Part shown: piece after piece, positions 1 to 6,242 of the stretch
Layout: each line of letters begins with the position of its first letter
Position numbering within the stretch: position 1 is the first letter of the stretch
The notes under the pieces: generated by a model
Told to the model about the DNA's origin: nothing
Database searches by the model: none
What the model saw: the letters and a program-made list of their open reading frames with translations, nothing else
Program-made: the position numbers and the translations under genes
DNA from: Streptomyces sp. BV286
GTDB lineage: Bacteria; Actinomycetota; Actinomycetes; Streptomycetales; Streptomycetaceae
DNA: 64,000 bases
Direction: 5' to 3'
Assembly: GCF_019090165.1 (NCBI RefSeq)
Contig: NZ_JAHRIB010000141.1
Coordinates: forward strand, 248,001-312,000

Positions 1-64
1 CGCGTCCGCCTCCAGCAAGCCCGGCGACGGCCGGTCCGGAGAGGGAGGAGGGGCACGAGGACGG

Positions 65-100
65 CGTCGCATTGCTTCGCGTCGCTTCGCTTCGCACAGG
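65..100. repeat. Short GCTTCGC-rich simple repeat
   Basis: The stretch before the first gene contains several close copies of the heptamer GCTTCGC and variants (gcttcgcgtcgcttcgcttcgc). It looks like a small slippage repeat in the 5' region of the DUF5990 gene. No function is assigned. Confidence 0.4.
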
Positions 101-129
101 ATTCGGACGGCGGCGGCATGATGGCCGGT

Positions 130-621
130 ATGCGCATCCGTATCGACGCCGTCGACCTGCCCGGCCTCACCCGCCCCGCTCCCGCCGACGGGAACGTCCC
201 GGCGTACGACAACCTCCACGTCGCCGTCCAACGCCGCGACCGTCCCGGTGAACTCCTCGAACCCCAGCCCGGGGACGCCGAGTCGGCGACCTGGACCCTG
301 GAATGCACCGCGACGGCGTCACCGACAGGCACCGACGTGAAAGGCCCCTACGTGCAGGACCGGCTGGGCCGGCGGTTCATCTACCTGTCGTGGGGCACGG
401 TCGACCGGGCGGGCCTCTTCACGATGTTCCGGCGCGCCAAGCTCATGCTCGACGTCGTCCCCGCCGACGTGCTCGCCGCTGCCGCCCACGAGGGCCTCCT
501 GGTGGCGCGCCTCGGGTTGACCGACGCACAGGGCGGACCCCTGTGCGCACGGATCGTTCCCCCGCACGTCACATGGACCGCCGAACGCGCAGACGCGGAG
601 AACTCCGCCCACGGAGGGTGA
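130..621 (+). CDS. DUF5990 family protein
   Basis: Small cytosolic protein of 163 residues with no signal peptide or membrane segment. The opening MRIRIDAVDLPG, the central YVQDRLGRRFIYLSWG and a C-terminal region rich in hydrophobic strands match the DUF5990 family as I know it. Its biochemical function is unknown. Two upstream ATG codons (118 and 121) are in frame; I prefer ATG 130 because relatives begin at MRIRI, although no convincing ribosome binding site separates the choices. It is convergent with the FG-GAP lipoprotein gene, and a hairpin at 626-652 fills the gap. Family call fairly sure, start less so. Confidence 0.75.
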   Translation: MRIRIDAVDLPGLTRPAPADGNVPAYDNLHVAVQRRDRPGELLEPQPGDAESATWTLECTATASPTGTDVKGPYVQDRLGRRFIYLSWGTVDRAGLFTMFRRAKLMLDVVPADVLAAAAHEGLLVARLGLTDAQGGPLCARIVPPHVTWTAERADAENSAHGG

Positions 622-625
622 ACGC

Positions 626-652
626 ACCGAGGGCCGTCGGCTCGCCTTCGGT
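626..652. terminator. Hairpin between convergent genes
   Basis: ACCGAGGGC (626-634) pairs with GCCTTCGGT (644-652), with one G-T wobble and a 9-nt loop. It sits between the stops of two convergent genes at 621 and 664, so it is a likely bidirectional terminator. There is no U-tract, as is usual in Streptomyces. Confidence 0.5.
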
Positions 653-663
653 GCCGGGCCCTC

Positions 664-2145
664 CTAGCGGGATCCGCCCGCTCCGAAGTTCGTCGTCGCG
701 AAGGACGTCTGGTCACGGGACGTGGTGCCGTCGGTGATCCACCAGTGTGTGGGGTGCTGGCCGTAGAGGCCGAACATCGCGTCGGACGCCCAGTTGAGGA
801 TCAGTTCGTCCTTGCCGTCGTCGTCGAAGTCGGCGGCGCCCGCAGGCCGGGCGTGCCGCCACTTCGCGGGCGTCTTCCGGTTTTCCGTCCTCGCGGCTCC
901 CTGGCGCAGTACGGGAGTACGCCGCTCGCCGTCGATGAACGTGGCCCCCACGTACGTGGCGACCAGGATGCCGTCACGGCCGTCGCCGTCCGGATCGGCG
1001 GCCACGATGCCTCCGGGCCCGTAGTAGTTGGACCGGCCCTTCGGCACGTCGGGCAGTCGGTACGTGTCCGGCGCGGCTCCGCTGCCGGGGTGCACCGTGA
1101 GGGTTCCGTCCACCTCGGGCGCCTCGGTCTCGTAACCCGGTTCGTTGTTACGGCTGCGGTCGTCCCCGATGGCCACGTCGCGTTGCCCGTCGCCGTCGAA
1201 GTCGCCGAACGCGTGGGCGTTGCCGAGGCGCAACTCCTTTCCCTTTCCGGCGAGGGCGGCGCCACGGCGGGCCGGATAGTAGGTGTTGCGGGACTGCTCG
1301 CCGTCGCTCGCGTGATGGAGCAGCAGGGAGGTGGCGCGTGGCTCGCCGGACGGGTCGATGTCGTCCGCGACGAGGTTGCCCCACTGCCAGGGCAGACCGG
1401 TGTCGGTGCGGGCCGGCGCACCGGCTCGGGTGAAGGGGCCGTACAGCAGCACCATGGACGAGTGGTTCTGCGCGAGTGCCGCGAGGTCATGGTGCCCGTC
1501 CCCGTCGAAGTCGCCGCGGACGACGGACTCCACACCCACTGCGGACGCACTCTGCGGCAAGCGCACCGGGGTCGCTCCGGATCCCGCCTCGGGTCCGCCG
1601 GGACTGCCCCAGGTGACGTACGGGGCGGTGCGCCGAGTGGACACCTGTGCGTCGGACACCACCTCGCCGGCGAAGGACGTGACGAAGTCCGGGAAGCCGT
1701 CGCCGTCCAGGTCGGCGGTGACCACCGAGTCCGCGGCGACATGGTCGCGGCTCGTGGTGGCGGCCGGGTTCTCGGGAGGCTCGGGCAGGCCCAGGTCGGG
1801 GCGCCCGTACACGGTGCGTGTCGAGGGATCGAGCCCTTCGGCCGATCCGTAGACCACCGCGACCCGGTCGTCGCCGCCGGCATTGTTCGGGTCCTTGCTG
1901 AGGGACACGGACACCACGAGGTCGCGGAACCCGTCTCCGTTGATGTCGTCGGGGTCCTTCGCCCCCTCCCCGGCCACCGGCGGCCTGCTCTCCGCCGGAG
2001 GGCTGGGCACCGCGGCGGACGAGGTCGCGCCACCGGAAGGTGACGGTTCCCGGCCCGCGTCGTCACTGCCGCATCCGCTGAGCGGGGCGAGGACGACACA
2101 GACGGCGCAGACAGCGAGGGCCGGCAAGGCGGTGCGAGACTTCAT
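664..2145 (-). CDS. FG-GAP/VCBS repeat lipoprotein
   Basis: Predicted exported lipoprotein of 493 residues. The N-terminus has a hydrophobic signal ending in a lipobox (LSGC at about residues 22-25), followed by a Ser/Pro/Gly-rich linker. The rest carries repeated calcium-loop motifs DINGDGFRD, DLDGDGFPD, DFDGDGHHD, DFDGDGQRD, DPDGDGRD and DFDDDGKDE, the signature of FG-GAP/VCBS beta-propeller blades seen in integrin-like bacterial surface proteins. About six or seven blades would make one propeller. Ligand and function are unknown; surface adhesion or carbohydrate contact is only inference. It is monocistronic, with a 226-bp upstream gap that should hold its promoter. Confidence 0.8.
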   Translation of the reverse strand: MKSRTALPALAVCAVCVVLAPLSGCGSDDAGREPSPSGGATSSAAVPSPPAESRPPVAGEGAKDPDDINGDGFRDLVVSVSLSKDPNNAGGDDRVAVVYGSAEGLDPSTRTVYGRPDLGLPEPPENPAATTSRDHVAADSVVTADLDGDGFPDFVTSFAGEVVSDAQVSTRRTAPYVTWGSPGGPEAGSGATPVRLPQSASAVGVESVVRGDFDGDGHHDLAALAQNHSSMVLLYGPFTRAGAPARTDTGLPWQWGNLVADDIDPSGEPRATSLLLHHASDGEQSRNTYYPARRGAALAGKGKELRLGNAHAFGDFDGDGQRDVAIGDDRSRNNEPGYETEAPEVDGTLTVHPGSGAAPDTYRLPDVPKGRSNYYGPGGIVAADPDGDGRDGILVATYVGATFIDGERRTPVLRQGAARTENRKTPAKWRHARPAGAADFDDDGKDELILNWASDAMFGLYGQHPTHWWITDGTTSRDQTSFATTNFGAGGSR

Positions 2146-2371
2146 GCGCTCAGCCTCACACTCCGGCCCTGCCGACTCCAGTGTGCGGAGCGACTGTTGC
2201 CCAGTCGTCGATCACGGGGCGGGCGCCGTGCCGACCGCCTCGGACCGTCCTGCCGTCCCATGCGCCGCCCTTGCCTGCTCGGGCCGGTGCAGTCATCCGC
2301 GACCGCAGGAGCGGCGCCTCGCCGCCGGCGAAGCTGCGGGCTTTGGCCGAGGCGCCCGGCGGGGACTGCGC

Positions 2372-3214
2372 CTATGCCTGAGCGCCGACAGTCCAGCATG
2401 CCGCGGTGAAGCGGACCTCCGCACCGTGCACGTACGGGTCGAACGCGGCGCGGACCGTTGCGACGACACGTTCACGGGTGGACTCGTCCGCCTCGCGCAG
2501 GACCAGGCCGAGCGGGCCGAGACGTGTGAAGTACCGCACCAGTTCGCTCTCGGGCAGAACGCACGGTACGTCGACCGGTTGCAGGTCGACCCCGGTCCAG
2601 CCGCTCTCCTCCAGGATGCCGCGGACCCGGTCCGGATCGGCGAACGCGAACTGGCCCGGCTCGTCCGGGCGGCGGGCGGGAAGACTCGGCATGAAGGGCG
2701 CCGCGGCGCGTTCTGCCGTCGTCATGAACGGGTTCTCCGCAGGGGCACGCCACGTGATGAACCTGAGTTTGCCCCCGTCCCGGGCCGCCCGCCGCAGGTT
2801 GGCGAAGGCCCGGACGGAGTCCTTGAAGAACATGACGCCGAAGCGCGAGATCACCATGTCGAAGCTCGCGGGCTCGAACGCGTGGTCCTCGGCGTCGGCG
2901 AGTACGAAGGAGGCCTGTGCGCCCTGGCGCTCGGCACGTGCCCGGGCTGCGGTGACCATCGGCTCGGACACGTCGACGCCGACACAGCACCCTCGCGCGC
3001 CTGTCCGCTTCGCGACGGCGAGCGTGGTGCTGCCGGTGCCGCAGCCGACGTCGAGCACCTGACTCCCGTGCTCGGCGACGACAGCTTCGACCAGCAGGTC
3101 CTCGAAGGGCCTGAACAGGCCGTCCAGTACGGCCTGCGCATCGACCCAGGCATGGCCGGCGGGACCGTTCCAGCGGGCCGCCTGCTCGTCGTCGTTCCTG
3201 CGTGTGATGTCCAT
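2372..3214 (-). CDS. Class I SAM-dependent methyltransferase
   Basis: Cytosolic methyltransferase of 280 residues. Motif I is VLDVGCGTGSTTLAV (about residues 52-66) followed by the acidic end of beta2 (VGVDVSEPMV) and the post-I DAEDHAF segment; VISRFGVMFF is motif IV. The small-molecule substrate is unknown. I start the gene at ATG 3214, giving MDITRRNDDEQAARWNG, because the frame upstream runs into the divergent regulator gene and lacks family similarity. It is divergent from a MerR-family gene 75 bp away, with repeated ACTTGA half-sites between them, so the regulator probably controls it. Confidence 0.85.
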   Translation of the reverse strand: MDITRRNDDEQAARWNGPAGHAWVDAQAVLDGLFRPFEDLLVEAVVAEHGSQVLDVGCGTGSTTLAVAKRTGARGCCVGVDVSEPMVTAARARAERQGAQASFVLADAEDHAFEPASFDMVISRFGVMFFKDSVRAFANLRRAARDGGKLRFITWRAPAENPFMTTAERAAAPFMPSLPARRPDEPGQFAFADPDRVRGILEESGWTGVDLQPVDVPCVLPESELVRYFTRLGPLGLVLREADESTRERVVATVRAAFDPYVHGAEVRFTAACWTVGAQA

Positions 3215-3262
3215 GATTCGTCCCCTGTGGTTGCCGTGACCGGGCGGAGGTGACACCGTCCT

Positions 3263-3286
3263 ACTTGAAGCCGACTTGAGGTCAAG
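3263..3286. promoter_or_regulatory. Putative MerR operator between methyltransferase and merR
   Basis: The region holds two direct ACTTGA half-sites (3263-3268 and 3274-3279) and an inverted pair CTTGA (3264-3268) / TCAAG (3282-3286). Read on the minus strand it begins with TTGACC, a good -35 for the methyltransferase, and TAGGAC lies 16 bp further. An inverted repeat inside an over-long or normal spacer is typical of MerR targets. It ends 3 bp before the merR ATG, so it could also control merR. Confidence 0.5.
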
Positions 3287-3289
3287 AGG

Positions 3290-3721
3290 ATGACAGAGCT
3301 GGACATCGCCGAGGTGGCACACCGCGCCGGGGTTCCCGCCTCGACGCTCCGGTACTACGAGGAGAAGGGCTTGATCAGCCCGGTCGGCAGACGTGGCCTG
3401 CGCCGTCAGTACGACCCCGGTGTGCTGGAACGCCTGGCGCTGATCGCGTTGGGGCGCACAGCCGGGTTCTCGCTCGACGAGATCGCCGGCATGTTCGCGC
3501 CGGACGGACAGCCGCGCATCGACCGGCAGTTGCTGGCCGCCAGGGCGGACGAGCTGGACCGGACGATCCGCGAACTCGGCGTCCTGCGTGACTCCCTGAG
3601 GCACGCCGCGGCCTGCTCCGCGCCGAGCCACGCAGAATGCCCCACCTTCCGCCGTCTCCTCAGGGCCGCCGCGGCCGGCACCGTCGGACCGCCACGCAAG
3701 AGAGCCCCGCAGCCGCCGTGA
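3290..3721 (+). CDS. MerR-family transcriptional regulator
   Basis: A 143-residue regulator. The winged-helix HTH at residues 3-70 reads IAEVAHRAGVPASTLRYYEEKGLISPVGR, the standard MerR DNA-binding domain, followed by a coiled-coil dimerisation helix (about 75-110). The short tail has three cysteines (ACSAPSHAECP), which could bind metal or a thiol-reactive ligand, but the spacing does not let me name an effector. ATG 3290 is preceded by AAGAGG. It is divergent from the methyltransferase and probably regulates it and itself through the 3263-3286 repeats. Confidence 0.85.
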   Translation: MTELDIAEVAHRAGVPASTLRYYEEKGLISPVGRRGLRRQYDPGVLERLALIALGRTAGFSLDEIAGMFAPDGQPRIDRQLLAARADELDRTIRELGVLRDSLRHAAACSAPSHAECPTFRRLLRAAAAGTVGPPRKRAPQPP

Positions 3722-4014
3722 AGGCCCCCGCGGCGGCCACGGCCTCCCCTACGCGCGGGGCACGGCCTTCGTGGACGTACCGCGGACGGCGTGTCCGGGA
3801 TTCCCGGGGAGTTTCGTCCTGCCCCATTGCCCGCTCGAATGCGGGGCACACGCACCCTTACGGGTGTCGCGGCACGGGACGCCCGGAGCACTGGAACCGG
3901 GCGGCGCACGAGGCATCCGAGAGGGATCGCCGGCAGCGCCGGCCTGGTCCGGATGGGCGCGACGTGCGGGGTTGACGGGGATGAACCTCCGCGCGATGAC
4001 CGGATGGAGGTGTG
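3722..4014. other. Intergenic region merR to STAS gene
   Basis: No credible gene is seen in these 293 bp. It includes a weak CCCCGCG/CGCGGGG inverted repeat just after merR, an ACCC/GGGT hairpin near 3857, and TTGACG at 3972-3977 that may be a -35 element for the STAS gene. Confidence 0.4.
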
Positions 4015-4434
4015 ATGTCCACGCAGACCCACCGCCTGACCATCAGCGAGATCACGGACTGCGAGCACTGTGCTGTGCTGCGGGTCAGCGGCGAACTCGA
4101 CCAGAGTTGCGAGGACTACTTCCTGGGCACCCTCGCCGCCAGTGTCGATGCCGGACATCAGCACCTGGTGCTCGATGTGACCGCCCTCGTCTTCTGCGAC
4201 TCCCGCGGGCTGAACTGCCTGCTCGCGATCCGGTGGCTGCTGAAACGCCGGGACGGCATGCTCATCCTGGCCGGGGCGGGACGCCGGCTCAAGGAGCTGC
4301 TGGTGCAGACGGGCAGCACGGACCTGTTGCCCGTCCGGCGGACGGTCGGCATGGCACTGCTGGACCTGCCCCCGGCCCACCGCCCCACCTGGCCTCCCAC
4401 TCCCGACCACGACGAGAACGCGAGCAAGGAGTGA
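4015..4434 (+). CDS. STAS-domain anti-sigma factor antagonist
   Basis: Cytosolic STAS protein of 139 residues, close to the usual length. The family core is visible: LRVSGELDQSCEDYF in the first half and LVLDVTALVFCDSRGLNCLL, where the Ser of DSRG is the position phosphorylated by RsbW-like kinases in SpoIIAA/RsbV homologues. In this family the unphosphorylated form binds an anti-sigma kinase and frees a sigma factor. No kinase or sigma gene is adjacent, so partners lie elsewhere. ATG 4015 is chosen because GGAGG (4006-4010) is 4 bp upstream; the GTG at 4012 would be too close. The large phosphatase at 35-37.9 kb is the sort of enzyme that could dephosphorylate such an antagonist. Confidence 0.88.
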   Translation: MSTQTHRLTISEITDCEHCAVLRVSGELDQSCEDYFLGTLAASVDAGHQHLVLDVTALVFCDSRGLNCLLAIRWLLKRRDGMLILAGAGRRLKELLVQTGSTDLLPVRRTVGMALLDLPPAHRPTWPPTPDHDENASKE

Positions 4435-4799
4435 CCGGCTCGGGGCTCTCGGCCGGGCACAAAGAGGCCGGGCTCACCACTACGGGGGGAAGTGGCGGGC
4501 CCGGCTGGGGTACAACCTGCCACACACGGGCGCGCGGGACGCGGTTCTTTGCCTGGCAGGCAAACAAACGCCCTCTGCGGCCAGGAGAAGAACTTCTCAT
4601 CCGGCCGGCTACCAGGGGGAGTCGCTGAAAGGGCTGCCGCACTGGCCCTACGCACGCCCCGTCGACCAGGCGCTCACCGGTCGGGGCATGCCACCGGCCA
4701 CCGTCCGCGTGGAACGCGTCGGCCGGACATGAGCAAGCATGGGCGGGCTGTCGCGCGTGGGCGCCCCTGCGGCCACGCCTCAGTCCTCCGTCGTAGCGT
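4435..4799. other. Gene-free region upstream of the SWIM operon
   Basis: These 365 bp hold no gene I can support. Two palindromes stand out: TTTGCCTG-g-CAGGCAAA (4548-4564, perfect 8-bp arms) and GAGAAG-aa-CTTCTC (4585-4598). TAGCGT at 4794-4799 resembles a -10 box directly before the SWIM gene. The palindromes are plausible operators for the downstream operon. Confidence 0.45.
4548..4564. promoter_or_regulatory. 17-nt palindrome upstream of SWIM operon
   Basis: TTTGCCTG (4548-4555) and CAGGCAAA (4557-4564) are exact inverted repeats around a single G. AT-containing perfect palindromes are uncommon in this GC-rich DNA, so a protein-binding site is likely. The regulator is unknown. Confidence 0.4.
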
Positions 4800-6242
4800 G
4801 TGTGCGTGTCCCAACTCATGCAAACCTATGCGTACTTACGCCCTTCGGCCCTGCACGATTCCACAGCCGGACGCACCCTCGCACTGGAGACCTCCGGCGG
4901 TGCCACCCCGGCCGGAGAGGCAGCGAACCCCCGGTTCTTCAGCGGGTTCCTCACCGCGCCGGCCGCCGCGGCGACGGCGCTGCTCACGGTCGCTGACGTG
5001 GCCGCCGCCCGCTACTACCGGCCGAGCGCGAATGCCTCGCTCGACCCGGTGGTGACGGCAGACGGCGACCGGCTGCGGTTCGAGTCCTTCTCCGGCTGCT
5101 GTGGTGTCTACGCCCGGCTCGACGTCCTCGCACCCGGCCTCGACGGTGACGGCGTCGGGCACGGCACCACGAACGTGGACGTCAACCTGCCGCTGCGGCG
5201 GGCGCTGGCCGGGCTCGGCGGGCTCGAACCCCTCCATCTGGCCGTCGGACCGGAGGAGTTGACGGTCAAGACCTTCGGCGGCGAGTTCGTGGAGAAGAAG
5301 GTCCCGCTGCCGGAACGCTGGCTGCGCGGCTTCGCCGAGGCCCACGTGCTCGCAGCAGGCTTCGCTCTGCGGGCCGAGGTCCCCGCCGTGGAGGCGGCCG
5401 CCGTACTGCAGGCGCTGCCCCGGCCCACCCAGCGGTCCGAGGCCCGTACGAGCCGCTGGGTGGTGCCCGCAGGCCGCACCCTGCGTCCCACGACCAGGCC
5501 GGCGCCGGGGGCCGTGTGCCTGCCCGGGCCCGAGCGCCTGCTGACCCTCCAGAGGGTCCTGCGGCACGCGACGGCCGTACGGATGTACGCGCCGGCCGTC
5601 CCAGCCGCCGTGGACGGGGCCGCCGCCGTCGCCTGGGAGGTCGAACTGCCCGGCATGCGACTGACGTTGATGCTCTCCCAGAGTGCTTCGCGCGGCTTCT
5701 CCGGCGAGGGCGGAGTGCTGAACGACCTCGCCTCCGGGCCCGCGGCAGAGGACGCGGAGCGGGTCGCCGAGCTGCTGGCCTGGGAGCCGAGGATCGATGT
5801 CACCGAGCTTTCGACGCAGGCCGGTCTGCCGGTCGGCCGGGTGCGCGCCGCGCTGACCACGCTGGGGACATCCGGCCAGATCGGCTACGACCTCGCCGAG
5901 GAGGCGTACTTCCACCGCCGGCTGCCCTACCGTGCGGGCGCCGCCGAGAAGCACAACCCTCGGCTGCGGGGCGCGCGGGCACTTGTCGCGGACGGGGCGG
6001 TGCGGCTGGAGGGGCCGCTGGCCCGGGTCGGGAAGGGCGACGACGTCCACGTGGTCCGCGCCGATGACGCCTCCGATCGGCTGAGCTGCACCTGTTTCTG
6101 GTGGGCGAAGTACCGGGGTGGGCGCGGCCCCTGCAAGCACGTGCTCGCGGTGGGCATGGTGCGCGGCGCGGCGGCGGACGCGCGGACGGACGTCACAGGG
6201 ACAGCGGCGACGACCGCGGCACGATCGGAGACGGCACGATGA
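4800..6242 (+). CDS. SWIM zinc-finger protein
   Basis: Protein of about 480 residues ending in a SWIM zinc finger: C430-x-C432-x12-C445-x-H447, embedded in SCTCFWWAKYRGG and PCKHVLAVG. SWIM fingers bind nucleic acid or protein partners. The remainder resembles the Streptomyces SWIM proteins that accompany DUF6493, without a catalytic motif I recognise. The start is uncertain: GTG 4800, GTG 4806 and ATG 4818 are in frame, and TAGCGT at 4794-4799 would fit a leaderless start at 4806. Codon TTA at 4836-4838 falls within the first 13 codons, implying dependence on the bldA leucyl-tRNA. The stop overlaps the next start as ATGA, so the two proteins are translationally coupled. Confidence 0.8.
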   Translation: MCVSQLMQTYAYLRPSALHDSTAGRTLALETSGGATPAGEAANPRFFSGFLTAPAAAATALLTVADVAAARYYRPSANASLDPVVTADGDRLRFESFSGCCGVYARLDVLAPGLDGDGVGHGTTNVDVNLPLRRALAGLGGLEPLHLAVGPEELTVKTFGGEFVEKKVPLPERWLRGFAEAHVLAAGFALRAEVPAVEAAAVLQALPRPTQRSEARTSRWVVPAGRTLRPTTRPAPGAVCLPGPERLLTLQRVLRHATAVRMYAPAVPAAVDGAAAVAWEVELPGMRLTLMLSQSASRGFSGEGGVLNDLASGPAAEDAERVAELLAWEPRIDVTELSTQAGLPVGRVRAALTTLGTSGQIGYDLAEEAYFHRRLPYRAGAAEKHNPRLRGARALVADGAVRLEGPLARVGKGDDVHVVRADDASDRLSCTCFWWAKYRGGRGPCKHVLAVGMVRGAAADARTDVTGTAATTAARSETAR

